Assembly: GCA_964612675.1 (NCBI GenBank)
Contig: CAZTDD010000002.1
Span: 173,623-237,622 of the forward strand
DNA from: CAZTDD01 sp964612675
GTDB lineage: Bacteria; Hinthialibacterota; Hinthialibacteria; Hinthialibacterales; JAKPRU01
Direction of reading: 5' to 3'
DNA: 64,000 nucleotides
Shown here: piece by piece, positions 43,501-53,700 of the stretch
Numbering within the stretch: position 1 is the stretch's first letter
Layout of the letters: each line of letters begins with the position of its first letter
The notes under the pieces: generated by a model
Told to the model about the DNA's origin: nothing
Databases searched by the model: none
What the model saw: only the letters and a program-made list of their open reading frames with translations
Position numbers and translations under genes: made by a program

Positions 43501-46500
43501 TCAATAAGATTCCCCTGTTGATGCAGCCCGCGCTACCCGCAGAGGACGGCAAGGTCTATCTGCCCGCGTGGGGCGATATCATAGCATTCGACCAGGTCAT
43601 CATCGATGCGATTACCTCGGCTGCGGGCTCCGGAGAGAATGTGGCGGAGATCGATCTGGATTCCATCATCGGCGATAACGGTACCCCCCTCGGTATCGCT
43701 CCGGCGGATGGGGCTGCAAGCCTCACGGATTTACGTTTTGTCGATCCCACGGCGCTCTTTTCGCGTTACGGGCAGGTTCCGTTGATTGTCAACAGCGGAG
43801 GAGATGCGGAAGGTAATCCGCAAGGCGGTAATCCGCCCGATCCGATTGTTGTCAGTCAATTCGGTTGGTATGTCGGTCCGCAGGAGAACGCGGATCAGAT
43901 GGTTGAATATGTGAACAATTTTGTCGAGTCCGTCAACGATGCTCATGAACAGTATATGGAGAGTCTGCAAGACGCTATCGACACGTGGAATGAGGAAGTA
44001 GCCACCTATCAGGAGGAATATGCGGAGTGGGAGCAATCCGACGATGAAGATCCCGGCGACCCGCCGGAGCCTCCTGAATTCGATCCGGATTCGCTTCCCG
44101 AAGCGAGTGAGATCAGTCTGGCCGATCCTGACGAGACATTTGGCCTTAATGCCTTCCCGCCCGATCAGGATTTGTCATACGAGTATTACCTGCAGATTCC
44201 GGACGAGAATTTCGGCCCACTGCGCGGCAACGATTATTATGTTGTCTTGCGTACGGCGCACACGGCGGAAGTCGGCGACCGCTTCCAGGTTCGCATGGAT
44301 ACGGGCTCAATCACCTATACCGTCTATAACGACACCAACGAAATCTATTCGGACAATTTCCGCGGTCAAAGCAACTCGAAAATCGTAACGTCCCCGATTG
44401 TGGTTCGAAGCGGCAATGTTCCACCGGAGTTCGAATTTGTTTCTCCCGCTGCAGGCAACAACGTTGCGGACGAGAATCTCGAATTCGAAATCTCGTGGTT
44501 GTCCACCGATCCGGACAACGACGCCACGATCAATCTTTACGTGGACACGGATAATAAGGACTTTGACGGCACGCTACTCGTAGCCGGTCTGACGGAAGGG
44601 GTGGATACACGTCATACCATCCGTCTCCCCGACGACATCCCCGCCTTCGATCCGGGACTCAAGTATTACATCTATGCACAAATCACGGATGGCGTAAATC
44701 CGCAAGTGTCTGTGTACGCGGACGGTCCGATTGTCGCGAAGAAAGCCGGCACCGGCGAAGGCGACGAGGGAATCAGCGTCGACCCGCGCGGCGATCAGGT
44801 TGATTACTACAAGCTGACCCGTGACGGGCGAATCTTCAACTTGGGCGACTCGCCGAGCCTCGGCTCCGTGGCTGCTCTCGGCGGTACGCGCCTCGCAATT
44901 GACATGGAACTGGCGCCGGACTATGCGGGGGCTGTCGTCTTGGCGACCGACGGCCGCGTATTCGGCGTCGGCAACGTCGGAATGTTCAACGATATGCTCG
45001 CGGGCGACCGGGAAATCGTCTTCCCGGATAATCCCCTCGATGATCCGCAATCCGGTCTTACCATCGAATTCGCACGCGACGTGGAGGTAGATTTCGAACA
45101 GGGAGCGATCTACATCCTGGATATGGATGGCGACTTCGTCGCTCTGGGCGAGAACGCCCTCCCGAATCTCCAGCCGGGTACGGTTGTGCCTGGACTCGAT
45201 GTGTATCGGGACATGGAACTCTCCAGCGACCATCGAGGAATGTATTTCCTGACTTTTGCCGGGAAGGTTACAGGCAGCGGCAGCGCTTCCGCGAGTACCA
45301 ATCTCGGATTCAACGCGGATTTGGCACGCGACCTTGTCTTGAGCGACTCCGGCGGCGTTCTGATTCTGGATGCGTATGGACGCTTACATGGAGGCGGTCC
45401 GGCGAATCGACCGCCCGTCTCGAATCAACCCGTTTACCGTGGTGTTGCTCGAATTCCCAATATGAATTCGTACCTCCTGGTCCAAGGCGGCGGTTTGGTT
45501 CGCGCTGCAACCGAGAAACCCCTGATCATGCCGATAGACGTCGCCCAATTCGGCGATGAGCCGGGTCTCACAGACGATCGGGTTGTGGATATCGAAAGCG
45601 CGGCGTTCAACCTGTTGGATGTTCCCAACCTTCTGACCCAACTCTTCAACGCATTTTCACGTGAGGATCTAGGCACGATTCAGGGACTTCTCACGAGAGA
45701 CTACCTCGACGAACAGGGCAACGATCGTCGGCGAATCGAGCGGTCGTTACGCGGTTTCTTCGACTTCTTCGAGGTCCAGTCCTTCAGAACGGCCCCGGGA
45801 CAGGAATCGGTAACTGTTTCCTTCCAGGGCAGTAAAGTCATCGTCGAGGCCGAGGTGGATTGGGTCTTATTTGATCCCCGAATCGACCGGTTCACAGTCG
45901 ATGATGGGACTGTAGGACAGACCGAGTTCGTCGTGGCCGGGTTCCCGGACGACCAGGGATCGACTCCCGGCATCCCGTTCAGTCAGACCGTCACCGTACG
46001 CGAAGTGAGTGACGGACGTGGATGGGAAACGGAAATCTGGGACATCAATAATACGATGAATCAGTCAGTCGCGGAATTCACAATGACCGAATTCCAGGGA
46101 CAAGAAGGATTTAGCAGGCTTGAACGTCTCAAGAGTCTTAACGGCAACAAAAAGATCGCTCATCTGAACTATGTGAGCCGTGAAGCGGAATTCGAAGAGA
46201 AGATCCGATTTTCCTACAAAGGGCCCAACGCTCTTAATCATCTAATGATGATTCATCGTCAGTTCCTGGATCCCACAATTTACGCTCCGCCTCTTATGGA
46301 GTTCATGTGGTACGACGGTCAGAATTCGCAGGGGTCGTCGGTAATACGGATTGAAATGGAGAATATCGACGGCCGATTCAAGATCAGCAGCCTTCGGATG
46401 CCCACACGGATGTTCGTGAATAGCTTCGGTCCAACGATATCCGCGGAAGCCGAGGTTGGAACTGGAGGAATCCAGGAAGAGGCCAGTGTTGATATACCGG

Positions 46501-46910
46501 ACGGATTCTCGTTCAGTCGGGGATCCCTGGCACCGACGCTGCAGTCAGGTGATGCGGATCTGATCATGGAATCCGAGACCCGTCTCGCGGTTACCCGCCG
46601 GACACAGGGGATACTAAATCTCGGCGCGAACGTCGATATCTTCTCGCTCAGCACGCGCGATTTGCTGAATTCGATCAACAAACTTCGTGTGCTGTTGGAT
46701 CCGCTGGACCCGGAAGCGAATACCCCCTATTCGACGAACGCCGTCATCGGCAATTCTTATTTCGTGATTCTGCGCGACGGCAAGCACTTCGCGTTGATTA
46801 CTCTCGTGGATGTGGCCGATCCGACGGCCGAGGGAGGCGGGGAGATCGCCGGTGGCGTTCTCTTCGATTGGGCCTATCGCGACAGCTTTGTATTGCCGCC
46901 TGACTTCTGA
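40506..46910 (+). CDS. Very large secreted multidomain protein
   Basis: A 2134-residue protein with a signal peptide (CAVLSLVLLAAVSPAWC); the start at 40506 has GAGG just upstream. Asp-rich calcium-binding-like motifs occur near residues 570-585 (DEDGDELPDGDGIDNC) and 835-865 (DNDGDGMIDEEL, DDDGDGLIDEDC). An acidic helical stretch lies near 1133-1190, and an Ig/FnIII-like segment near 1310-1410. Residues about 1430-1690 hold about five or six propeller-like blades (LTRDGRIFNLGDSP, VVLATDGRVFGVGN, YILDMDGDFVALGE, LILDAYGRLHGGG). A NTF2-like or helical part begins near 1700 (FNAFSREDLGTIQGLLTRDYLDEQG). Function unknown; an extracellular or surface role is inferred. A strong terminator follows. 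Confidence 0.65.
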   Translation: MNSPISGHRSPWRCAVLSLVLLAAVSPAWCQDGESSDEEPAVDPIVAAHPLINFATIPVRPDSKPFAILSIPLSVNDCTPKPIIRQQHLRRVSFIIEDRGGLDLTDFKPLTKDEKSGLALFAESGDVPEFFHYAEGDPTSDIPLFLQKAPEIVQMATGFKVTFDPVPIGGWTQIPIDADAFPDFYVVARSSIEMRHGDSFEAYMLPGMVTIEDRDPSIGTFKRFDLRFPSTEFGENLSTCLGFATLDEYSKPSIFQCDIVQLYNYTRVGQRLSNRSEPTTLVAMDLIGAPTEEYFVREIRLNFVAVDMYPISWLWDSAFGGAADGDVGGMGSVHSISGKANDGFIQFDYLNSHVPKFLQNPQLYETFPPPLSQANEFGLSIFDRTNPRRARFLMDRARDRARTPTPDVLLGLLKDEPGGIFVFAEGEGGTPGVYESTVDRLLVLDEGVRFENLDINTVPPDIINRLLPTELLKSNFSLMPTNPITGEVDLSFLLRDEPLDWLFLPGLAMMLEMYGGFEAPDGLKIDETFVENYRVAPRDFSWDSGKYWLGLSRELIDFLLEDAALEAADEDGDELPDGDGIDNCTEIFGRQLISGFTMVLPLAPDNPKELLRVPPTDSVAAGTDPPEMYIAIQTSDGIRNLDSILPFVLPGDVRIGKSLDTFAEGQGEPETLPSLARVGHPKPGLQRLLSSRPEQERTLTNPLIGRPRPQFAFQDLTQPGPGENANNDNIIGGPGVGSPPKAVIGINAIDFGQNCNLMFNSTTPMDAEAGFFTECTVFDTITVDFLPAPGETAFNTEIINGVTTAQGIDASLNRIISTHQVILYVDDDTPVGDFRDNDGDGMIDEELVNLIDDDGDGLIDEDCGDGDPVGRNGVFDEFDDFILPLEDHYGPITINIGSNFFESAYKRAVNHGLIIPDPENPDSEGEEIAVDGAFSPLVPIVAGSGVYRARFDLHPLSIGTLPWGARNTMLPLTFRMFDGPFDLAAEKNTAVLDLTLDIFNKIPLLMQPALPAEDGKVYLPAWGDIIAFDQVIIDAITSAAGSGENVAEIDLDSIIGDNGTPLGIAPADGAASLTDLRFVDPTALFSRYGQVPLIVNSGGDAEGNPQGGNPPDPIVVSQFGWYVGPQENADQMVEYVNNFVESVNDAHEQYMESLQDAIDTWNEEVATYQEEYAEWEQSDDEDPGDPPEPPEFDPDSLPEASEISLADPDETFGLNAFPPDQDLSYEYYLQIPDENFGPLRGNDYYVVLRTAHTAEVGDRFQVRMDTGSITYTVYNDTNEIYSDNFRGQSNSKIVTSPIVVRSGNVPPEFEFVSPAAGNNVADENLEFEISWLSTDPDNDATINLYVDTDNKDFDGTLLVAGLTEGVDTRHTIRLPDDIPAFDPGLKYYIYAQITDGVNPQVSVYADGPIVAKKAGTGEGDEGISVDPRGDQVDYYKLTRDGRIFNLGDSPSLGSVAALGGTRLAIDMELAPDYAGAVVLATDGRVFGVGNVGMFNDMLAGDREIVFPDNPLDDPQSGLTIEFARDVEVDFEQGAIYILDMDGDFVALGENALPNLQPGTVVPGLDVYRDMELSSDHRGMYFLTFAGKVTGSGSASASTNLGFNADLARDLVLSDSGGVLILDAYGRLHGGGPANRPPVSNQPVYRGVARIPNMNSYLLVQGGGLVRAATEKPLIMPIDVAQFGDEPGLTDDRVVDIESAAFNLLDVPNLLTQLFNAFSREDLGTIQGLLTRDYLDEQGNDRRRIERSLRGFFDFFEVQSFRTAPGQESVTVSFQGSKVIVEAEVDWVLFDPRIDRFTVDDGTVGQTEFVVAGFPDDQGSTPGIPFSQTVTVREVSDGRGWETEIWDINNTMNQSVAEFTMTEFQGQEGFSRLERLKSLNGNKKIAHLNYVSREAEFEEKIRFSYKGPNALNHLMMIHRQFLDPTIYAPPLMEFMWYDGQNSQGSSVIRIEMENIDGRFKISSLRMPTRMFVNSFGPTISAEAEVGTGGIQEEASVDIPDGFSFSRGSLAPTLQSGDADLIMESETRLAVTRRTQGILNLGANVDIFSLSTRDLLNSINKLRVLLDPLDPEANTPYSTNAVIGNSYFVILRDGKHFALITLVDVADPTAEGGGEIAGGVLFDWAYRDSFVLPPDF

Positions 46911-46933
46911 TCCAACTTCTTGCTGCACAACAC

Positions 46934-46972
46934 GTAACGGCATTCGCTTTCAAGCGAATGCCGTTACTTTTT
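46934..46972 (+). terminator. Strong rho-independent terminator
   Basis: Perfect inverted arms 46934-46949 and 46952-46967 (16 bases each, GTAACGGCATTCGCTT and its complement) followed by TTTTT at 46968-46972. Confidence 0.95.
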
Positions 46973-47069
46973 GACTTTCCGGGCGTAGAATGCTCGTGCC
47001 GCAATAGTTAAGATTGTATACTGAACACGATGCCGGGCCGAAACGCTTGGCTGTGAGGACGTATTGTAT

Positions 47070-48044
47070 ATGCCACGAGCCTTTCTTGTCCCTTTGATTG
47101 TTCTAGTGGCCGCTCTGGCTATTGTGATTGTGGTGGTTTTGTCCAGCCTGCCGCCAAGGCGTGTGCCTTACCGCCTGGCTTCTGTCCCGACACCGGGACT
47201 GGCGGTTCCTCTCTCGACACCGACGCCGGAGGCGGACGCATTTGTCGAGTACTTCCCACAGACGGCAACGCCTCCCTCGGAAGAGATTGCGGTTCCTCAG
47301 GAGGAAGAAACTCCCGTCCAACCTGAGTCTACGCCGACCCCGGTGAAAGAGGCGCTCTCCGAAGACACCGCGATGAACACGCTTCTGGCGGTTTTGGCCG
47401 ACTGGATCTACACGGATTACACCCAGATCGCTTCGAAGAAAATGGGTCGGCTGGAGCATATTCGCAATAAAGAGAAACGGGAGATCTCGGAAGGCACGCA
47501 ACTGGAGAGAGGCGTTGAGGTTGCCTCGCTCTCTCCCGAGAAGGCGGTAATGCAGCTGGCAGATGCTACGTTTCCACTCCGCATCGTCCGCCGTCCGTCG
47601 TTCTTTGACGATCCGGAGAAGCGCTGGGGACCGAGAACGCCGGAAGAACAACGTGAGGGATTGGAGTACTACATGCGGGTGTATGGCGATAAGATGCGAG
47701 CGATCGCCAAGAACTACAAACCGCTTCCAGGCGTTGAAGTACCAAAAAGTCCGCCAACCAAAGAAGAGATCCAAGAGAGCAAAGAGCGGTATATGCAGAT
47801 GTACGGCGACCGGTTCCAGCAACAGCAGGCGCTCCAACAAGGCCTTCAGCTGAGTCGCCCCGAGATCCAGCGGCGGAATTTCGAGCGGTATTGGCGCACG
47901 TATCACCCGGACAAGCCGATTCCGAACATGCCTGTTCAGCCGGACGGTTCGTTGGAACAAGTTCCTCTGATGGTGCCGCCGGAAGAGCCCCAGGCTTCCG
48001 AGGGATCTCAGGCGTCCGCGAATCCCGCCCGGACTGCCCAATGA
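47070..48044 (+). CDS. Membrane-anchored hypothetical protein
   Basis: About 324 residues. An N-terminal hydrophobic helix (LVPLIVLVAALAIVIVVVLSSL) is followed by a long Pro/Thr-rich linker (residues about 35-95, PTPEADAF, ESTPTPVK). Then comes a region whose strand pattern (GTQLERGVEVASLSPEKAVMQLADATFPLRI) recalls GspC/PilP-type periplasmic domains, and a charged, helical, Gln-rich C-terminus (ERYMQMYGDRFQQQQALQQGLQ). I do not recognise the family. The start at 47070 is chosen over TTG 47064. Its stop overlaps an ATG of the next frame. Confidence 0.55.
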   Translation: MPRAFLVPLIVLVAALAIVIVVVLSSLPPRRVPYRLASVPTPGLAVPLSTPTPEADAFVEYFPQTATPPSEEIAVPQEEETPVQPESTPTPVKEALSEDTAMNTLLAVLADWIYTDYTQIASKKMGRLEHIRNKEKREISEGTQLERGVEVASLSPEKAVMQLADATFPLRIVRRPSFFDDPEKRWGPRTPEEQREGLEYYMRVYGDKMRAIAKNYKPLPGVEVPKSPPTKEEIQESKERYMQMYGDRFQQQQALQQGLQLSRPEIQRRNFERYWRTYHPDKPIPNMPVQPDGSLEQVPLMVPPEEPQASEGSQASANPARTAQ

Positions 48045-48097
48045 GTACTCGTTTTGGTATGGTGACATTTTTGACTGAATCTGTGCGGAGATATTTG

Positions 48098-49366
48098 ATG
48101 AAGTGTGAGTCGGTGTTTTCCATTCAGGGATTGTGTGTCCTGCTGTTCTGCTGGTTTGTCGGCTGCGGAAGTCACGAGTCGGACGAACGCACGGCGCTGA
48201 AACCCTCTCCGACGAGCACACCCGCGGTCGTAGCTGCCCAAAATACACCGACGGCGACCCCAACCCCATCTCTCGATGAAACCGTTATTGCTCAGCTGCC
48301 CGGCGAGGCCATCACGTATGATCGTCTGCGCCGGTACATGGACGCGCAGAAGGCCCTGATGATGTCGCACATGGCGGGAAAGGATGACCTTCGACCGTAC
48401 CTCGTCGATCAGCTGGAGAAGAAAACCAATGAAGTCATCGAGAATTGGCTTCTGCTTCGAGAGGCGCAGCGGAATGAGATCGCTGTGAGTCCGGAAGAAT
48501 TTGAAGGCCTTCTCTCGAAAATGAAATCCATGTACGACGAGGAACAATTCAAGGCAAACCTCCGCAGTCTGGACCAGATGGGAGCAGGGGCCGAAGTGCT
48601 TCTGACCAACTTCATTTTGATCAGCAAGATGCGGACGCACCTCCAGGAGCGATTCCGCGATGAGATCACACCGGAGGTGAAAAAGGCCTGGTACGATCAG
48701 CACGTGGACGATAAGTTCACGCGGCCGCAGATCAGTCGAATTCGTCGCGTTTGTCTCCTTCATGGAGAAGATCAGAAACGGACGCCTCAGGAAGCCAAGG
48801 CGGAGCTGCGGGAATTACGCGATCAAGTAGTCGCTGAATTCGAGACCATCAAAGATGCGACCGCGCGAAACGAAATCATGGTCAAAATGGCTCGCAAACA
48901 TAGCGAGACCCCCGACCGCAGAGGCAGCGGATACCACATTGTTTATCATGTCGATAAGGCCATTCCGCATCTTGGCGAGGAATTCCTGGAGACCGTTGCG
49001 GCGACGCCGAAGGGTAAACTCTCGGACATCGTTCCTATTCCGGGCGGATACGCGTTCTTCTATGTATTACAGCATATTCACGGCGAAGTGATTGACTACG
49101 AGAGCGATTCGACCCAGAAACTCCTTGAGCCGCTGATCATTCAGGAGAAATTCGATCAGTGGGAGGAGCAAAAACGTAGGGAATACGGGATTGCCTATCA
49201 CCGGGATCGTCTCGAAGAATGCGTAGACGAAGACCTTGATGACGCGATCGAAGCCCTGCGTGCCGCCCAGCCCATACCGACGATGGATCCCGGGCGTGTC
49301 TCGTCCGCGACGGACTTGCCTTCGATCGACTCTCCAGACGCGGTCGCTACGCCATCGAGTTTGTAA
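48098..49366 (+). CDS. Parvulin-like (PpiC/SurA-type) lipoprotein
   Basis: A 422-residue lipoprotein. The signal is CVLLFCWFVGCGSHE with the lipidated Cys near residue 24; a Thr/Pro linker (SPTSTPAVVAAQNTPTATPTPS) follows. Residues about 75-210 are SurA-N-like helices. The parvulin domain (about 225-345) has ISRIRRVCLLHG, MVKMARKHSETPDRRGSGYHIVYHV and FLETVAATPKGKLSDIVPIPGGYAFFYVLQ. The start at 48098 has GGAG seven bases upstream; ATG 48041, overlapping the upstream stop, is an alternative. Confidence 0.75.
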   Translation: MKCESVFSIQGLCVLLFCWFVGCGSHESDERTALKPSPTSTPAVVAAQNTPTATPTPSLDETVIAQLPGEAITYDRLRRYMDAQKALMMSHMAGKDDLRPYLVDQLEKKTNEVIENWLLLREAQRNEIAVSPEEFEGLLSKMKSMYDEEQFKANLRSLDQMGAGAEVLLTNFILISKMRTHLQERFRDEITPEVKKAWYDQHVDDKFTRPQISRIRRVCLLHGEDQKRTPQEAKAELRELRDQVVAEFETIKDATARNEIMVKMARKHSETPDRRGSGYHIVYHVDKAIPHLGEEFLETVAATPKGKLSDIVPIPGGYAFFYVLQHIHGEVIDYESDSTQKLLEPLIIQEKFDQWEEQKRREYGIAYHRDRLEECVDEDLDDAIEALRAAQPIPTMDPGRVSSATDLPSIDSPDAVATPSSL

Positions 49367-49409
49367 CAGCTACGCCTGTCGTATCGATGGGCCGGAAAGG
49401 TGTTTCTGT

Positions 49410-50663
49410 ATGAGTGTGGATCGGGAAATCAATCTGGCTTCGGTTTACCGAGTGATTTGGGAGCGGGGCAAACGAATTCTGTTTGTTACTTTGCTTGCTA
49501 TGGTTGTCGCCTATGTCACGACGTTGTTCATGACGAAACGTTATGGAGCCATGGCGGAGTTGGAGGTCAAACCCTCCCGGGTCGGCGAACGCGCCATGGA
49601 CCATTGGATTACCCCGATCGAAGTTTTCGAGCGTTACATCGTGGGCGATGATTCCCTGAAAACCGTTATCGAGGAATTCGCTCTCGACGGGGAACCGTTC
49701 AATATCGGCACCGTCAACCAACTCGCTTCACGGATCAACGTGTCAAAATACCGCGAGACGACAATGATCCGCATTTACGCCGAAATGGAGACGCCTGAAA
49801 TGGCCGCCAAAGTGGCCAACGAACTGGCGAAAATCGGAATCGAGAAGAACATCAACCTGTTACGTGAAGAGGTACAAACAACGGCCGACCTGCTCGATGA
49901 CGCTTTATCAGACCGAATCAAGGACAATGCGAGCCGTGAGCAAGCCTACCTGAAGGCACAGAAAGCATACATGGTCGAGGTGATCCAGAAAAAACTCGAC
50001 AACGTCTTCAGCCGTTGGCAGAAGCTACTGAGCGAACGCGAAAACCTTGTTGTTTCCACAAAGGAGCTCGAGACGCGTGTCGCCAGCCTGACCGACGCCC
50101 TCTCTCATCAGCCTGAAAAACTCAAACTGGATCGGACCCTCTCCGAGGATCTGGTTCTTCTCGAAACGCTTCGAGGAGCGAGCAAAAAACTGGAAGGAAT
50201 GGATCTCACTAATATCGCGCTGACGATTGAATCCCCCAACCAGGAGCACTACACCCTGCTTTCAGAGAAAGACCGGCTCAATGCTCAACTCCAGGGAGAC
50301 AGAGCGAAGTTGGATCTGATCGAAACGATGATTCCTGAACTGAAAGAAGAGATCGATGAACTACAGAACCGGCTTTACGAGGCGCAGCTCGATGTTGCCC
50401 GGATGAAGGCCGAATACGATCGATCTTACGAGATCTTCGGGGGGATCGATAAAGAACACGGGTGGGCTTCACCCACAGTGTTTTCTGAGCGATACGATAT
50501 CGCTCTCGTGAATCAGGCTATCCCCAAAGAACGTGCCGTCAGACCGAACCGATTGGCCATTCTGCTACTCAGCGGCTCGCTCGCATTCCTGTTGGCTTTG
50601 GTCTATTTCCTTCTGAAAGACTTATACGGAATTGCTCAGCGGAGCGGTCAGGCGTCCGCCTGA
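49410..50663 (+). CDS. Wzz-like chain-length determinant protein
   Basis: A 417-residue protein with one membrane helix near each end (RILFVTLLAMVVAYVTTLFM at about 21-40 and LAILLLSGSLAFLLALVYFLL near 387-407). A long coiled-coil periplasmic region (LLREEVQTTADLL..., IPELKEEIDELQNRLYEAQLDVARMKAEYDRS) lies between, as in Wzz/GumC-type polysaccharide copolymerases that set glycan chain length. There is no kinase domain. The start was set by AAAGG nine bases before ATG 49410. It overlaps nothing and precedes the YfhO gene. Confidence 0.78.
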   Translation: MSVDREINLASVYRVIWERGKRILFVTLLAMVVAYVTTLFMTKRYGAMAELEVKPSRVGERAMDHWITPIEVFERYIVGDDSLKTVIEEFALDGEPFNIGTVNQLASRINVSKYRETTMIRIYAEMETPEMAAKVANELAKIGIEKNINLLREEVQTTADLLDDALSDRIKDNASREQAYLKAQKAYMVEVIQKKLDNVFSRWQKLLSERENLVVSTKELETRVASLTDALSHQPEKLKLDRTLSEDLVLLETLRGASKKLEGMDLTNIALTIESPNQEHYTLLSEKDRLNAQLQGDRAKLDLIETMIPELKEEIDELQNRLYEAQLDVARMKAEYDRSYEIFGGIDKEHGWASPTVFSERYDIALVNQAIPKERAVRPNRLAILLLSGSLAFLLALVYFLLKDLYGIAQRSGQASA

Positions 50664-50715
50664 TCCCAATGTCCTTGAGCGGTGTCTGAACGAACCGGCG
50701 AGACTGATCGTCATA

Positions 50716-53700
50716 ATGAAACAGCATCTCCCCGAGGAAAGGTCCGCCCGGGCCGAGAGTATCCAGCCAACGTGTGGTTTCTCTCGCACTCAATGCGCAA
50801 TCTGGCTTCTTATCGTTCCATTTGTTCTGTTTCTTGTCTTCTTCTGGCCCGTCTTGAGCCCCCTTGAAAGTCAGCGTTCTCACATCAGCGGCGACCTGCT
50901 CAGCAAAGATTACCCCTTTCGACTGTTTGCCATGCGCTCGCTTCTTCACGGGGACATCCCCCTCTGGGACGAGCATGTCTTCGGCGGATGGCCGGGGATC
51001 GCTAACTCGGAACTGGCCTTCTTTTATCCTCCGAATGTATTGCTTTTGCCGTTCTGGGGAGAACGTGGATTTTCTTATTACGCGTTCGAGTGGTGGATTC
51101 TGCTCCATCTGTATTTTGCCGGTGTAGGTACCGCCTTACTGGGAAGAAGATACGGATTATCGGTTCACGGCGCCCTCATCGCCGCGGTGACCATGACTTT
51201 TTCCGGTTTCCTCGTGGCGCATAAAATCCATTCGAACATCGTCCAAACCATTGTCTGGCTGCCGTGGATGCTGTTTTGTTTGGAAGTGTACCTGAGCCGG
51301 CAGCGTTTGACGGCATTGTGGGCGGGAATGGGATGCCTGATCTGTGCGTACTTTGCAGGACATCCGCAAATGGCTGTCTATTTGACGTTTGTGGTCGTGC
51401 TGCGGCTGATCTGGGAGGTCGCCTGCGCCGATAGCGATCGGAGGCAGACCGCTCTGCGCCGTGCGTTGATGATTCTGTTCGCTGTTGGAATTTCCGGGCT
51501 CGCAACGATGGTTCAGTGGCTTCCGACGCGCGATCTCGTTGCGCAGAGCGAACGCTCTGCCCCTGCATTTGAACGGAGCACCGAACTCGCCCTGCCTCTT
51601 GTTGAACTGGTGGACGCGATCCTCCCCGAGACCGCCGATCTTCCCGGTTTGAATCCAGGTACCGAGGTTTTTTATTGGGGAATCGGGGCGCTCATATTGG
51701 TTGTTTTCTGTATCCCCGTTTTGCGCTTGCGCGGACCGGCGGGCTTCTATGCTCTTTTAGCGTTCATTGCGGTCATCCTTTCTCTCGGTGCAGCAACAGC
51801 CGCTCATTCCGTCGCCTATTACCTCATTCCCGGAATTGCGTGGTTTCGAGCACCGAGCCGGTGGATGGTGGTGGTTACCCTCGCGCTCGCATTGGCGGCG
51901 GGACGGGGATTCGATGCTGTGGTACGTGACCGGGTTCTGGGCAATACGCGGAACGTGCGCGCATACTCCGGGCTGTTTGGGGCGTTTTTCTTTCTCTCTT
52001 TGCTTGTCTTTCTTTTTCTGGTCGTTCAACGCTTCTTTTTGCCGGGTCTATCGGAAGGGCAGGCAAGCGGCCTGATGCGCCACCTTGTGTTTGTTTTGGT
52101 TTGTCTTGCCGCGTCCGCACTTCTTTTCGTTCTTTACATGCTGGAGAAACTGCCGGCAGCCGGGCTCGCGGTGGCCGTCGTTCTTTTGATTTTCTGGGAT
52201 CTTGCGACCGTCCACAGTTCGAGAGAGATCGAGCCTGATGTGGGCAGATATGTTTGGGATGAGAATGTTGAGACGATCCTTGGCGATCCGACCGCAGGCC
52301 GGGTGAAGGTCCGGTTCGGTTTTGAAGGAGCAGACCGACGCCAGTATAATGCTCACGTATTTGGTTTTCGCGAGCTGGACGGAGAGAGTCCTTATAAAAC
52401 GCGGGATTATACGTTGCGCCGTCCGCTGACCAGGCTCGAAGATCCATTCCGGATCAACTATCGGTTCCTCGATCTGTGTCAAACCGAGTATATCCTCGCG
52501 GATAATCGCGACTTGCGGAATCCATGGGAACACGTCACGACGTATCGCTGGCATAACTCGCAGGCTCCATCCCCGACTCGATGGTATGGTCGATCGTTGA
52601 CTCTCTCTCCTGATGCGATCTTTCGTCTCCTGAACGTGCAGAGTTTCCCCTATGACCGAGTCGCTCTTACCAGCACTCACGGCCCCGAGGAACTCGGAGA
52701 CTCGACGTGGCGTATCCTCGGCTACGACGTCCCGATTAGCGTGCCTTTACTGATTGCGAGCGTGTCTCAGGCCGGTTTGCGTCATCAGGCCCTGATCGCC
52801 GTTGATGGGGCGGATCGCGCACGAAACGGCCGGGGCTATAACGTGGTCGTTTTGGATCCGGGCACTTCGGAGGTCGTTTCGTCCGACGCTTTCGATACGC
52901 TCTCCGACTACATCGATCCAGGCGTCGTAAAGGAGGGGGCGCCGGAAAATACCCGAATGGCCCGGTTCATTGAAGAGATTCCCGACGGACACATTGTCGT
53001 TGCCGCTGTGAGAGAGGAAGGCACCAATATCCTTCAGCAAAATGCCGTGAAAGCTCTCCAGTCCTGTGGATCGAGTCTCGATCTTCGTCGGCAGCCCCAT
53101 CTGGCGCACGCCATGGTCGGAGTGAAAGGATCCCCGGCAGGAACAGCGATGGAAGTTTTGGGAGCTACCGAAGGATTGATTATGACCATGCCGGACTCGG
53201 ATTGGCTCTATACCCCCCAACTGCCGAGCATCGACGTCTCCTGGAACTTGGCTTATCTCAATGCCTATGCGATTTGGCAGACACTATCGTCAACCCCCGG
53301 CCCGTTTTCACGAGTCGTCATGGAGTCCATCGGCGACGAAAAGGCTTCAATTCACATACCTGTCGTTGTTTTCAGTTCACCAAAGGACGATACGCTTCCA
53401 ATCGGTGTCGAACGCGACCGCGCCGGTATCTTTGTCGGAGGACAAGACTGGTCACTGAACCGACGTGGATACAACCTGGCTACGTTCGATGCGAAAGACG
53501 GAGATCTGCTGGAAATTGACGCTTTTGATATCGGAGCCGATTGGAATGCCGCCGCCGGTGTGGTTGTTCCAGGGACACCCGAGAACACGCGCATGGTTCG
53601 ATTTTTGCAGTCCGCCCCGGACGGAGCGGTTGTGATCGGTGCGGTTCGAGACGAAGGTTGCAATATACTCCAGCCGGAGACTGTTGACGCTCTTCATGGG

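Noticed and set aside
47103..48269. 388-residue minus-strand ORF
   Set aside because: Overlaps two plausible plus-strand genes and is Arg-rich; a shadow.
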